From: Flavobacterium sharifuzzamanii
GTDB lineage: Bacteria; Bacteroidota; Bacteroidia; Flavobacteriales; Flavobacteriaceae
Direction: 5' to 3'
Length of the DNA stretch: 64,000 nt
NCBI RefSeq assembly: GCF_003254585.1
Contig: NZ_QJGZ01000038.1
Location: 408,844 to 472,843 of the forward strand
The notes beneath the pieces are model-generated. The model saw nothing but the letters and a program-made list of their open reading frames with translations. It was not told where the DNA came from and ran no database searches. Every line of letters starts with the position of its first letter. Position 1 is the stretch's first letter. This document shows, piece after piece, positions 1 to 8,808 of this stretch. The position numbers and the translations under genes were made by a program.

Positions 1-131
1 ATTCCTGAATGATTCATATCTGTGCAACCTGACAAAGCTTCTTTCATAAAATCTCTTTCAGTAAAAACGGTTAACGATAAAACTGTTGTTAATCCAACTA
101 TCAATATTCTAACTATTATTTTGCTATCCAT
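1..131 (-). CDS. Unidentified protein, N-terminal 43 codons only
   Basis: A reading frame on the minus strand starts with ATG at 131 and runs off the left edge of the window without a stop, so only 43 complete codons are visible. The peptide begins MDSKIIVRILIVG. Residues about 5 to 22 form one hydrophobic stretch, which could be a signal peptide or a membrane anchor, followed by a charged segment with one Cys. No family can be recognised from this fragment. A 21-base inverted repeat spans its start (see 70-171). The coding call rests on the open frame and sensible codon use only. Confidence 0.45.
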   Translation of the reverse strand, partial: MDSKIIVRILIVGLTTVLSLTVFTERDFMKEALSGCTDMNHSG

Positions 132-171
132 AAGTCTTTAATAATGTTCTAACAACAGTTTTATTCTTAAC
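70..171. repeat. 21-base inverted repeat around the start of the left-edge gene
   Basis: Bases 70-90 and 151-171 are inverted copies matching at 19 of 21 positions, with a 60-base spacer that contains the start codon at 131. In the minus-strand transcript the leader could pair with early codons and place the start in a large loop. Confidence 0.5.
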
Positions 172-404
172 TTTTATAACTGTAAATAAGATCTTTCTCA
201 CCTTATTAATTTCATGTACGTAATTGGATTGTTTTTGGTTTTAAAAAAAATAAAAAAAAATGCACTTTTTTTCGGAACCCCTTATTTTCTTAGGTTTTGG
301 ATTACTAAAAAAAATATAAAAATGAAGAAAAAATAAATTAACTTTATAACAGGTTAGCATATAATACCTTAGCTTTTAATGTTTAAACTTAAAAATCCAA
401 ATCT

Positions 405-935
405 ATGAGTCAAGAAGAACTGCTAGTTTTAATTTACAAAAAAGACGAAAAAGCTTTTACACATTTGTACGACATGTACTCTAAAAGTTTATTTTCTGTC
501 ATTCACGTCCTAATTAAAAATCGAGAAGAAGCAGAAGATGTGCTTCAGGATGTTTTTGTCAAAATCTGGAAAAACATCGATTCCTACAACGAGAGCAAAG
601 GACGATTTTATACTTGGATCCTTAACATCGCCCGAAACACCTCGATCGATAAACTTCGTTCTAAAGACTATAGCAACAGCCAAAAAAACCTTTCATCAGA
701 TAATTTCGTAAATCTCTTAGATGAGAGTAATAAATTGAGTCATAAAATTGATGCAATTGGAATTCAGGAATTTGTAAAAAAACTAAAACCAAAATGTATT
801 GAAATAATCAATTTATTGTTCTTTAAAGGATATACCCAGCAAGAAGCTTCAGAAGAATTGGCAATGCCACTGGGAACTATCAAAACGCAAAACAGAAACT
901 GTATTAACGATTTACGTAATTATTTGAAGATATAA
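405..935 (+). CDS. RNA polymerase sigma factor, ECF subfamily
   Basis: This 176-residue protein has the two-domain layout of ECF sigma-70 factors. Region 2 lies at about residues 15-80, with the core-binding motif EEAEDVLQDVFVKIW and the following FYTWILNIARN segment. Region 4 lies at about residues 120-172 with a helix-turn-helix (GYTQQEASEELAMPLGTIK). It would direct RNA polymerase to a small regulon. The stop overlaps the start of the next gene (TAATG), so sigma factor and anti-sigma factor are probably translationally coupled. The length is normal for the family. No consensus housekeeping promoter was seen upstream, and the signal it answers cannot be read from the sequence. Confidence 0.93.
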   Translation: MSQEELLVLIYKKDEKAFTHLYDMYSKSLFSVIHVLIKNREEAEDVLQDVFVKIWKNIDSYNESKGRFYTWILNIARNTSIDKLRSKDYSNSQKNLSSDNFVNLLDESNKLSHKIDAIGIQEFVKKLKPKCIEIINLLFFKGYTQQEASEELAMPLGTIKTQNRNCINDLRNYLKI

Positions 936-1723
936 TGGAAGCACAAGAATATATAGAATCAGGAATTTTAGAGCTATACGTTTATGGCCTATTAAGTGAA
1001 AAAGAAAATTTAGAAATTGCCGAAATGGCAAAAAAGAGTCCCGAAATGGATCAGGAAATTATTTCGATAGAAAAGGCTGTAATTGCGCTTTCTTCGAGTT
1101 TCTCTCCTTTCCATTCTGTGGAAAATTTTGAAAAAATCAAAGCTCGTCTTGAACTTAAACATGGAAAAGTTGTCGATATCAAACCAGCTTCAAACTGGTC
1201 TCAATATGTTGGCTGGGCAGCAGCAGTATTATTATTGCTAGGTTTAGGCTATCAGACTTTAGAATTAACCAAAACCAAAGAAGCCATTTCTACTGTTGGA
1301 AATGAGAAGAATAAAATACAAAGAGAATATGCCTTTTTAGATCAGCAGAATAAAGAAACCGAGAAAAACCTAGGTATTGTAAGAGATATTAAAAATACAG
1401 GAGTAACACTTGGTGGTCAAACAGTTTCGCCAACTTCTTTTGCAAAAGTATATTGGAATAAGCAAACTAAAACTACTTATATTGACGCGGCAGGTTTGCC
1501 TGCACCGCCAAAAGGAATGGTGTATCAAGTATGGTCTTTGAAATTAAGTCCAGTACTCACTCCGACAAGCATTGGTTTGCTGGATAATTTTGAAGGTAAT
1601 AAACAAAAAATCTTTGCTGTAAATCAAACCGATTCTGCAGAAGCTTTTGGAATTACTTTGGAACCAGCTGGCGGAAGCCCTACTCCAACAATGGAACAGC
1701 TTTATACTTTAGGAAAAGTTTAA
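935..1723 (+). CDS. Anti-sigma factor, RskA-like C-terminal domain
   Basis: The 262-residue product begins with a short cytoplasmic part holding an early EYIESGILELYVYG motif, typical of the zinc-less anti-sigma N-terminus. A single membrane helix follows at about residues 93-107 (VGWAAAVLLLLGLGY), then a coiled-coil stretch and a periplasmic domain that resembles the RskA C-terminal family (PPKGMVYQVWSL, GIGLLDNF-like and AEAFGITLEPAGGSPTP). It should hold the upstream ECF sigma factor at the inner membrane and release it on an envelope signal. It overlaps the sigma gene by one base, which fits the partner assignment. The exact release mechanism is inferred from the family. Confidence 0.88.
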   Translation: MEAQEYIESGILELYVYGLLSEKENLEIAEMAKKSPEMDQEIISIEKAVIALSSSFSPFHSVENFEKIKARLELKHGKVVDIKPASNWSQYVGWAAAVLLLLGLGYQTLELTKTKEAISTVGNEKNKIQREYAFLDQQNKETEKNLGIVRDIKNTGVTLGGQTVSPTSFAKVYWNKQTKTTYIDAAGLPAPPKGMVYQVWSLKLSPVLTPTSIGLLDNFEGNKQKIFAVNQTDSAEAFGITLEPAGGSPTPTMEQLYTLGKV

Positions 1724-1745
1724 AATTAATCTTTTATAAAAAGCT

Positions 1746-1778
1746 AAAACGCATATTCAGTGTAATATGCGTTTTTTT
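1746..1778 (+). terminator. Rho-independent terminator after the anti-sigma gene
   Basis: A 12-bp perfect stem (1746-1757 with 64-75, that is 1764-1775) with a 6-base loop is followed by a run of T. It ends the ECF operon and overlaps an upstream ATG at 1767, which argues that this ATG is not the start of the next gene. Confidence 0.85.
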
Positions 1779-1808
1779 ATTATTTTTAATTCACCAAAAA
1801 CCAATTTT

Positions 1809-2195
1809 ATGAATGCAAATTTACTTTTGAGAATTGCTATAGCCATTATTCTCCTAACCCATTCCGTTTTCGGAATGTTTAATAATGGTATTAATGATTT
1901 TGGAAATCTTTTCCTCAACCAAATTGGTTTTGCTCCTTATGGCGTATTTCTTGCCTGGAGTATCAAATTATCTCATGTTGCCGCAGCAATACTTTTATTA
2001 GCAAATAAATACATTAAACTTGCTGGTTTTGTTACCATTTTTGTTCTTATAATGGGCATTGCTTTAGTGCACTTTCAAGAAGGCTGGTTTGTTGTAGGCG
2101 GCGGAAGAAATGGTGTCGAATATAATTTTCTTCTAATTATAGTTCTCTTGGCAATTATGTATCCTGACGGCATCATAAAAAAAACAAAAAAGTAA
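1809..2195 (+). CDS. DoxX-like small membrane protein
   Basis: I place the start at 1809 (MNANLLLRIAIA) because the earlier in-frame ATG at 1767 lies inside the terminator stem of the preceding operon. The resulting 128-residue protein has four predicted membrane helices, at about residues 5-22, 46-62, 68-90 and 104-122, and the GxNGVEYNFLL segment near the last helix that is usual in DoxX/DoxD-type proteins. This family is broadly linked to membrane redox or stress functions, but the substrate is not established, so no reaction is claimed. It is followed closely by a DUF3667 gene in the same direction. Confidence 0.75.
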   Translation: MNANLLLRIAIAIILLTHSVFGMFNNGINDFGNLFLNQIGFAPYGVFLAWSIKLSHVAAAILLLANKYIKLAGFVTIFVLIMGIALVHFQEGWFVVGGGRNGVEYNFLLIIVLLAIMYPDGIIKKTKK

Positions 2196-2219
2196 TTCAT
2201 AAATCAAATATCAAGTTTA

Positions 2220-2948
2220 ATGGAAATAATGTGCAAAAATTGCCATCAGGTCTTTAGAGGCCATTATTGTAACAATTGCGGACAATCTGCAGAAACGCAT
2301 AAAATAAATGCGCATTTTTTATGGCACGATATCCAGCATGGTTTATTGCATTTTGACAAAGGAGTATTGTATTCTTTAAAACAATTGTTTACCAGACCCG
2401 GACATTCTATCCGCGAATTTATTGAAGGTAAAAGAGTTCGTCATTTTAAACCCTTATCTTTAGTTGTAGTACTTGCTACTTTATATGGACTGCTTTATCA
2501 TTATTTTCATATTAATACCTTTGATGGTGCAAAGAATTCAGACATTGATTTTGAGCACTTAAATGAATGGTTTGCAACACATTTTTCATGGGTAACAGTT
2601 GGTTCTATTCCTATTTATACTATTGGCACTTATCTTGTTTTTAAAAATCAGGGGTATAATTTTGTTGAATTTTTTGTGCTTAATACTTTTAAAGCGGCTC
2701 AAAGAATCTCTGTACAGTTACTAACAATGCCAATATTGATTTTTCTAAATCATACCTCATATATACAGCAGTACAACAATACAATGTATATTATTGGTAT
2801 TATTTTAATCTTTTGGACAAACATTCAATTTTTCAATAAAATATCTAAAATAAAAGCGTTTTTCTTGACCCTATTAAGTCATCTTATTTTTCTGATTTGC
2901 TTTTTCCTTATAGCCGCTATTGCACTTCTGCTCTTTGGCAAACTTTAA
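2220..2948 (+). CDS. DUF3667 family membrane protein
   Basis: The 242-residue protein opens with a probable zinc ribbon (CKNCHQVFRGHYCNNCGQ, two CxxC pairs at about residues 5-21). Next comes the signature of the family: a WHDIQHGLLHFDKGVLYSLKQL segment split by polar residues, then RPGHSIREFIEGKRVRHFKP. About four or five membrane helices fill residues 78-240. DUF3667 proteins are common in Bacteroidota and have no known function. The gene starts 25 bases after the DoxX-like gene, so the two may be co-transcribed, and a strong hairpin follows the stop. Confidence 0.85.
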   Translation: MEIMCKNCHQVFRGHYCNNCGQSAETHKINAHFLWHDIQHGLLHFDKGVLYSLKQLFTRPGHSIREFIEGKRVRHFKPLSLVVVLATLYGLLYHYFHINTFDGAKNSDIDFEHLNEWFATHFSWVTVGSIPIYTIGTYLVFKNQGYNFVEFFVLNTFKAAQRISVQLLTMPILIFLNHTSYIQQYNNTMYIIGIILIFWTNIQFFNKISKIKAFFLTLLSHLIFLICFFLIAAIALLLFGKL

Positions 2949-2960
2949 ATCTGATAATAA

Positions 2961-2991
2961 AAAAAGGTTCAACATTGTGTTGAACCTTTTT
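2961..2991. terminator. Bidirectional terminator between DUF3667 gene and ccsBA
   Basis: A 14-bp perfect stem with a 3-base loop (2961-2974 and 2978-2991) is flanked by A-rich and T-rich tails. It can terminate both the plus-strand DUF3667 unit and the convergent minus-strand cytochrome biogenesis gene. Confidence 0.85.
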
Positions 2992-3015
2992 TTATGAATT
3001 AACAATTATAGTGAA

Positions 3016-6000
3016 TTATTTATTCTTTACTTTTTTCGTTTTATAGTATTTACGATACTTAGGATATGTAACAGCACCAATTATAGAAATCGTAATCAAG
3101 CAGTAATAAATCCAGTTTAATGAATGTGCTTCACCACTTGCATAAGAGTGTAAACCTACTAAATGGAAGTTTACTCCATAATAGGTAAACAAGATAGATA
3201 CAAAAGCATACATACTCATTAAGTTAAAGAACCATTTTCCTCTTAAAGCTGGAACAAAACGAGCATGAATTACAAACGCATAAACCATAATCGAGATTAA
3301 TGCCCAAGTTTCCTTTGGATCCCATCCCCAGTAACGTCCCCAGCTTTCGTTTGCCCATTGTCCACCTAAAAAATTTCCAATCGTTAGCATGATCAGACCA
3401 ATGGTTAAAGCCATTTCGTTAATATAACTTACTTCTTTAATATGTAAATCCATTTTGGCTTTATTTTTATCATTTGTAAAGAAAATCAATAGTAAAGCAA
3501 CAAAACCTAAAATCATTCCTAATGCAGTTGGACCATAACTTGCTACGATAACCGCTACGTGAATCATTAACCAATACGAATTAAGAACTGGTTGTAAGTT
3601 TGCAATTTCTGGATCGATCCAGTTCATATATGCCGCCATTAAAATCATTGCTGTAACGAATGCAGATGAAGCAACGGTTAATTTTGATTTTCTATCAAAA
3701 GCCAAACCAAAGAACATCGTAGACCAAGCTACATATACAATAGATTCGTATGCGTTACTCCAAGGTGCGTGACCTGAAATATACCAACGTGCAATTAATC
3801 CAACGGTATGAAGTGCAAATAATAATCCGATGATAATATGGAAAGCGTTTACAGTAAATCTTAGCCATTTCTTCTCAAAGAAAATATTAAGAATAGTAAA
3901 CATCAGCATAATTATAGATGCAGTTATGTACCAATATGGCAATACTTTGAAAACATCATATTTGTTATAAGCAATTTCAGCATCAATTTTATCTTCGCTT
4001 GGCCTTACTTTAGCTCCAAATTTCTTTTGGAAACCATTGATACTTTCCACTAAATTATCTGCTGTATCAAAGTTTTTCTGAATAGAACCATTGTTTAATG
4101 CACTAAAATATAATGGAAGAATTTGCTTTACATAAGTAGAATCCATTCCTTTAAAACCAGCACTTTCACGCTCTAAATAAGAAACCCATTTGTGATTTGG
4201 ATCATTGGGAATAGGGAAAATTCTTAAAATGCTTCCACTTAATGCCGATTCCATTAAGTTCACTTTCTTATCGGTTTCAACAAAATCTTTCTCAAAATTA
4301 TTTGGATTAGCGGCTTTATAAGCAGCATCTAAATAAGGAGATAATTTATAGTTTCCTTGTTCGTCAAAGAATTTTACAAAAGGAGCATATTGATCTTTAG
4401 AATCGATACCTATAATCTTACGAATACTATCATTTCCAGATTTAATATAAATCAATGGAATCTGAATCCAAACTTGAGCATATTGCGTCATAGATAAAAA
4501 TACCTGATCTGAATTCATTCCGTTATACGTATCATTATGGCTTACTTTTCTAAGCAATTCAGATGAAAACGTATTAATTGGCTTCATTCTACCTCCAGCA
4601 TCCTGAATAATCAAACGACCGAATTTTGCTGCATGAGATTCCGGTGCTTTATATATAGTCAATAACGAATCTAATTGTTTTTGGCTCGGTGGTGCCGTCA
4701 CATGATTTGCATGATCATTTGGATCTGCAGAGTGTGCATGATCGTGGTCATGAGAATGAACATGAGGGGTCTGCTGTGCAAAACCAGTAAAACTGATCAT
4801 CAAAATCAGAAGCATTATCAATTTTTCTTTTTTCTTCTGAATAGCGTCTAGCTTACGTTTCAAATCACCAAAACGAGAATGTTTAGTAAACATAATTGCC
4901 ATTAAACCGATGTATAATAGATAATAACCAAAATAAGTAATATTAGTTCCCCAGAAATCGTGATTTACCGATAAAACAGTTCCTTTTTCGTCTGGATCAA
5001 ATGAAGATTGGAAGAAACGATATCCTTTGTGATCCAAAACGTGGTTCATAAAAATATCTGCATCAAAAGTTTCTGTAGAGTCTTGAACAGTTACTTTACT
5101 TTTGTATGAAGAATAGCTTTTCTCTGTTCCTGGATATTTCTCTGCAATAAAGTCATTTAAACGAATTTTAAATGGCAAAACATAAGCTTTACTTCCGAAG
5201 AATAAAGAATATTCTATATTGCCAATTTTAACTGTTTTAGCTTCCCCGACTTGCCCTTTATTACCAAAAAGCATTACTTCTTCTTCCTGTCCTTCAGCTT
5301 TTACTTTTACTACCAAAGCATCTCTATGAGATTTTGCTTTAAAGTCATTATTAGATTCATAATCTACTTTTCCTCTCATTGGAGGTTCTGGAAATACAAT
5401 TCTAATATCTCCAATGCTGTATAAAGAACGCATCATTAAAGGCTGTACATTATCTTTTGTAACTTTTCCTTTAAATTGATCTGCCATTCGCATAAATTCA
5501 CCTTCAAATGGAGTCTGGATTGTGTATTCTTTTCCAGTTGTATTGATGTTTATTGCACCGTCTGTCTGCTTATTTAAAGCAAATAAAACATTGTGAATAT
5601 TTTGAACTTCACCTTCTTTCAAATAATGTTCTTCACGTCCGCCTGCTCCAGCTTCAACTAATTTTAAGTATAAAGTCCCTTTTGGATCTGGTTTAACCAC
5701 TTCTTTAGCTCCCATGATATAGTTCGAATAGGTAACTTCAAAAGGAGTCTCGTCAAATTTTCCTGAAATACTAAAATCATTATTCGTTACAGGAGAAAGT
5801 AGAAGACTTTTTTCAAAAACTCTTCTTTTCATTTCCCCTTTATATTCACCATCAGCAAAAATGGTTAAAAAGGTTTTATCTGAATAAACTTGGTTTTCAG
5901 CCGCGCCTTCGCGAATTGGCATCATTCCTTCATAACTAATATATCTTGTAATAAAAGCTCCTAAAAGGATAAAAATAAAAGAAAGGTGCAATAGAAGACT

Positions 6001-6234
6001 TGCCCATTTTTCTTTTTTATGCAGTTGATATTTTTTGATATTTCCGAAGAAATTAAGCACAAAGATGGCCATAATAGCTTCAAACCACCAAGTATTGTAA
6101 ATTAGTATTCTGGCTGTATCAGTGTTGTATTTACTTTCGATAAAAGTTCCAACACCCATTGCAATTGCAAATGTTAAAAAAAGAACGGCCATTAATCGTG
6201 TAGAAAACAAAAAAGAGAATATTTTTTTATCCAT
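3016..6234 (-). CDS. ccsBA: Cytochrome c biogenesis fusion protein, ResB-CcsA (CcsBA) type
   Basis: The 1072-residue protein joins the two halves of System II cytochrome c maturation. The N-terminal ResB/CcsB-like half has three membrane helices in residues 10-100, a large periplasmic domain, and a further helix near residue 440. The C-terminal CcsA half carries about eight helices and the heme-handling WWD motif (WGRYWGWDPKETWALI, about residues 970-985), followed by a conserved His region (YGVNFHLVGLHSY). System II proteins bring heme through the membrane and attach it to CxxCH motifs of apocytochromes. At about residues 490-510 the linker contains a dense histidine cluster (HVHSHDHDHAH), which is not needed by the core family. 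A TACTTTTG -7-like box lies at 6266-6273 upstream. The gene stands alone. Confidence 0.92.
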   Translation of the reverse strand: MDKKIFSFLFSTRLMAVLFLTFAIAMGVGTFIESKYNTDTARILIYNTWWFEAIMAIFVLNFFGNIKKYQLHKKEKWASLLLHLSFIFILLGAFITRYISYEGMMPIREGAAENQVYSDKTFLTIFADGEYKGEMKRRVFEKSLLLSPVTNNDFSISGKFDETPFEVTYSNYIMGAKEVVKPDPKGTLYLKLVEAGAGGREEHYLKEGEVQNIHNVLFALNKQTDGAININTTGKEYTIQTPFEGEFMRMADQFKGKVTKDNVQPLMMRSLYSIGDIRIVFPEPPMRGKVDYESNNDFKAKSHRDALVVKVKAEGQEEEVMLFGNKGQVGEAKTVKIGNIEYSLFFGSKAYVLPFKIRLNDFIAEKYPGTEKSYSSYKSKVTVQDSTETFDADIFMNHVLDHKGYRFFQSSFDPDEKGTVLSVNHDFWGTNITYFGYYLLYIGLMAIMFTKHSRFGDLKRKLDAIQKKKEKLIMLLILMISFTGFAQQTPHVHSHDHDHAHSADPNDHANHVTAPPSQKQLDSLLTIYKAPESHAAKFGRLIIQDAGGRMKPINTFSSELLRKVSHNDTYNGMNSDQVFLSMTQYAQVWIQIPLIYIKSGNDSIRKIIGIDSKDQYAPFVKFFDEQGNYKLSPYLDAAYKAANPNNFEKDFVETDKKVNLMESALSGSILRIFPIPNDPNHKWVSYLERESAGFKGMDSTYVKQILPLYFSALNNGSIQKNFDTADNLVESINGFQKKFGAKVRPSEDKIDAEIAYNKYDVFKVLPYWYITASIIMLMFTILNIFFEKKWLRFTVNAFHIIIGLLFALHTVGLIARWYISGHAPWSNAYESIVYVAWSTMFFGLAFDRKSKLTVASSAFVTAMILMAAYMNWIDPEIANLQPVLNSYWLMIHVAVIVASYGPTALGMILGFVALLLIFFTNDKNKAKMDLHIKEVSYINEMALTIGLIMLTIGNFLGGQWANESWGRYWGWDPKETWALISIMVYAFVIHARFVPALRGKWFFNLMSMYAFVSILFTYYGVNFHLVGLHSYASGEAHSLNWIYYCLITISIIGAVTYPKYRKYYKTKKVKNK

Positions 6235-6522
6235 TTCTTAGGGATTACATTGTATAAAAGTGCGACAAAAGTACTTAAAAATGTTGATTAGCAGGCTTTG
6301 CCTTTTGTTAATAAAAACCAAAAATAAGGACTATTTTTTAAACAAATTGATAATATAGAAAGTTTAAACCTACAAAACCAACATGAGTTTTTTTATTAAT
6401 TGCTTTTATAAAAAAAGTGTTAGAATTCTAACAGAAAACAGAAGACAATAAAAACTTCAAAAAAGCATTATCAATATTGAATTGGCTCCCTGCATTAAAA
6501 AAATAATACTAATTTTGCTTTC

Positions 6523-7284
6523 ATGATTCAGATAACAATAATCGGTTCCGGCAATGTTGCACAGCATTTGATAAAGGCTTTTTCTGCCAGCAAAATTGTT
6601 GAAATTAAACAGGTTTTTTCGAGAAAGAAAGAAGCCTTGATCCATTTAATTGATTCTGAAAAGATTGTAACCGATTTTGAAGCATTAGAACCTGCTGATT
6701 TGCATATTATTTCCGTTTCTGACAATGCTATTTCAGAAGTTTCAGAACAGCTTCCGTTTAACAATCAACTAGTGGTTCATACTTCTGGAACATCTTCAAT
6801 TGAGCTTTTAAATCCTAAAAATCGACGTGGTGTTTTTTATCCGCTTCAGACATTTTCTAAGAATAAAGAAATTGATTATTCTGTAGTTCCATTTTGCTTA
6901 GAAGCAGAAAATACAGCCGATTTTAAACTTTTGGAAACCATTGCAAAAAGTGTTTCAACAGCAGTTTATTCTATCAGTTCAGAACAGCGAAAAGCACTTC
7001 ATGTAGCTGCTGTATTTGTCAGCAATTTTACAAATCACTTGTACCAAATAGGACAAGAAGTCTGTGAAGAAAATCAAGTTCCTTTTGCTGTTTTACGACC
7101 ATTGATTCAGGAAACTGCTGATAAAATCAACACACTCGATCCTATTGATGCACAAACAGGTCCGGCCATTCGCCATGATTCAAATACAATTGCCTCGCAT
7201 CTGGCTTTTTTACAAGACGAAAACAAAAAAAATATCTATAAAATCCTAACACAATCTATACAGCATAATGGCAAAAAGTTATAA
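6523..7284 (+). CDS. Rossmann-fold and DUF2520 domain protein
   Basis: The 253-residue protein starts with a nucleotide-binding Rossmann fold (ITIIGSGNVAQHL, GxGxxA/GxxL type, residues 4-16). A DUF2520 C-terminal helical domain follows (ALHVAAVFVSNFTNHLY and GPAIRHD, about residues 160-240). This layout resembles pyrroline-5-carboxylate reductase or 6-phosphogluconate dehydrogenase relatives, so an NAD(P)-dependent reductase is likely, but the substrate is unknown. It overlaps the following HAD gene by 17 bases and heads a five-gene co-directional set. A TAATTTTG box at 6510-6517 sits only 5 bases before the ATG, which would make a nearly leaderless mRNA if it is the real -7 element. Confidence 0.85.
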   Translation: MIQITIIGSGNVAQHLIKAFSASKIVEIKQVFSRKKEALIHLIDSEKIVTDFEALEPADLHIISVSDNAISEVSEQLPFNNQLVVHTSGTSSIELLNPKNRRGVFYPLQTFSKNKEIDYSVVPFCLEAENTADFKLLETIAKSVSTAVYSISSEQRKALHVAAVFVSNFTNHLYQIGQEVCEENQVPFAVLRPLIQETADKINTLDPIDAQTGPAIRHDSNTIASHLAFLQDENKKNIYKILTQSIQHNGKKL

Positions 7285-7795
7285 AGAATTAATGAATGAC
7301 ATCACAACCTTTGTTTTTGATGTAGACGGCGTACTTACAGACAGCTCAGTTTTTGTTACCAATGAAGGTGAAATGCTAAGAACAATGAATATTCGTGATG
7401 GTTTTGCAATGAAAGCGGCAATAGAAAGTGGCTATCATGTTTGCATTATTTCTGGCGGAAGCAATGAAGGCGTTCGCATTCGTCTTCAAAATCTAGGCAT
7501 TAATGACATTCATTTAGGAACTCCAGATAAAGTGAAAACTTTTAAAGCATACACTGAAACCCATAATATAAAACCAGAAAATGTGTTATATATGGGAGAC
7601 GATATTCCAGATTTTCATGTGATGAAATTAGTTGGACTTCCTACTTGTCCTCAAGACGCAAGTCCAGAAATTAAGAATATTTGCCGATATATTTCACATG
7701 TAAAAGGCGGACGTGGCGCTGCAAGAGACGTTATCGAGCAAGTAATGAAAGTACAAGGAAAATGGATGGAATACTTTAACGGAAAACACGATTAA
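7268..7795 (+). CDS. HAD-superfamily phosphatase, KdsC-like
   Basis: The 175-residue protein has the HAD nucleophile motif DVDGVLTD (residues 13-20), motif II in CIISGGSN, a Lys in TPDKVKTF and motif IV in YMGDDIPD. It lacks a cap domain, as in KDO-8-phosphate phosphatase KdsC, and the GGRGAARDVIEQVM tail is characteristic of this branch. The likely reaction is removal of phosphate from 3-deoxy-D-manno-octulosonate 8-phosphate in lipopolysaccharide core synthesis, although related sialic-acid or YrbI-type phosphatases have the same motifs. It overlaps the upstream DUF2520 gene by 17 bases, so translation is probably coupled. Confidence 0.85.
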   Translation: MAKSYKELMNDITTFVFDVDGVLTDSSVFVTNEGEMLRTMNIRDGFAMKAAIESGYHVCIISGGSNEGVRIRLQNLGINDIHLGTPDKVKTFKAYTETHNIKPENVLYMGDDIPDFHVMKLVGLPTCPQDASPEIKNICRYISHVKGGRGAARDVIEQVMKVQGKWMEYFNGKHD

Positions 7796-7834
7796 AGTTT
7801 TCAGTCGCAGTCGCAGTTTTCAGTTAGTTAAAAA

Positions 7835-7872
7835 CCTTTGAACCTAAGTTCCTCAGAACCTTTGTACCTAAG
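7835..7872 (+). repeat. 8-bp imperfect tandem repeat, intergenic
   Basis: The units CCTTTGAA, CCTAAGTT, CCTCAGAA, CCTTTGTA and CCTAAG follow one another without gaps, giving an exact 8-base period. A short 6-base repeat (CAGTCG twice) precedes it at about 7803-7814. The same unit family occurs at 24787-24814 and 24925-24960. Confidence 0.8.
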
Positions 7873-7881
7873 AAAAAAAAA

Positions 7882-8808
7882 ATGAAATTCCTCAAACTCA
7901 TTCGTTATAAAAACCTTTTAATGCTTGCTTTTATGCAGCTGCTTTTTCGTTATGCCTTTTTAAAACAGCAGGAGATTCCGCTGGCATTATCTGATTGGCA
8001 ATACGGATTACTTGTTTTAAGCACTGTATTATTGGCAGCTGCAGGTTATGTTATCAATAACATTTACGATGTAGGAACCGACAGCATCAACAAACCAAAT
8101 GATGTAGTTGTCGGAAAAGGAATTTCAGAAACTATGGCCTACAATATTTATATTGGTCTGAATATTTCTGGAGTTGCAATTGGTTTTATTCTGTCGAATA
8201 TTATCATGAGACCAACCTTTGCTTCGCTTTTTATTTTAATTGCATCGTTACTGTATTTTTATGCAACAACGCTAAAACAAATCATGATTTTAGGCAATTT
8301 TGTTGTGGCATTGCTTTTGGCTGTGAGCGTTTTAATTATTGGAGTTTTTGACCTTTTCCCTGCTACAACAGGCGAAAACCAGGCACAAATGGCAAGTCTT
8401 TTTTCTATTCTAATAGATTATGCTTTATTTGCTTTTATGATTAATTTCATTCGCGAAATTGTAAAAGATATTGAAGATGTAAATGGCGATTATAATATGG
8501 GAATGAACACATTACCAGTTGCGATTGGCGTTAATAGAGCTGCAAAAATAACTTTAGGTTTTGCCGTTATTGCATTTATTCTATCTGGATTGTATTGCAA
8601 TACTTATTTCATGCAAAACAAGCTTTATATCGCTGTATTTTATGCTTTTGCAACGGTTTTAGCTCCTTTACTATATTTTATTGTAAAAATATTTAGCGCA
8701 AAATCTCAAAAGGAATTTCATCATTTAAGCAGTATTTTAAAACTTATTTTGTTCTTCGGAATTTTATCAATCTTGGTTATTGCCTTAAACATCAAATACA
8801 ATGCTTAA
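7882..8808 (+). CDS. UbiA-family prenyltransferase (geranylgeranylglycerol-phosphate geranylgeranyltransferase-like)
   Basis: The 308-residue integral membrane protein has about nine helices and both Asp-rich motifs of the UbiA superfamily. These are NNIYDVGTDSINKP at about residues 60-73 and DIEDVNGDYNMGMNT at about residues 196-210, which bind the Mg-prenyl diphosphate. Flavobacterial members at this locus usually resemble archaeal-type geranylgeranylglycerol-phosphate transferases, but the acceptor in bacteria is uncertain and may be a quinone precursor or another lipid. The gene overlaps maf by 8 bases. The preceding 86-base spacer carries the 8-bp repeat. Confidence 0.85.
   Translation: MKFLKLIRYKNLLMLAFMQLLFRYAFLKQQEIPLALSDWQYGLLVLSTVLLAAAGYVINNIYDVGTDSINKPNDVVVGKGISETMAYNIYIGLNISGVAIGFILSNIIMRPTFASLFILIASLLYFYATTLKQIMILGNFVVALLLAVSVLIIGVFDLFPATTGENQAQMASLFSILIDYALFAFMINFIREIVKDIEDVNGDYNMGMNTLPVAIGVNRAAKITLGFAVIAFILSGLYCNTYFMQNKLYIAVFYAFATVLAPLLYFIVKIFSAKSQKEFHHLSSILKLILFFGILSILVIALNIKYNA

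Noticed and set aside
1767..1808. Upstream ATG for the DoxX-like gene
   Set aside because: It lies within a strong terminator stem and would add 14 residues lacking the family start.
6510..6517. TAATTTTG box as a firm promoter of the DUF2520 gene
   Set aside because: It lies 5 bases before the ATG and the nearest TTG is 25 bases upstream, longer than the usual spacing, so it is mentioned only as a possibility.
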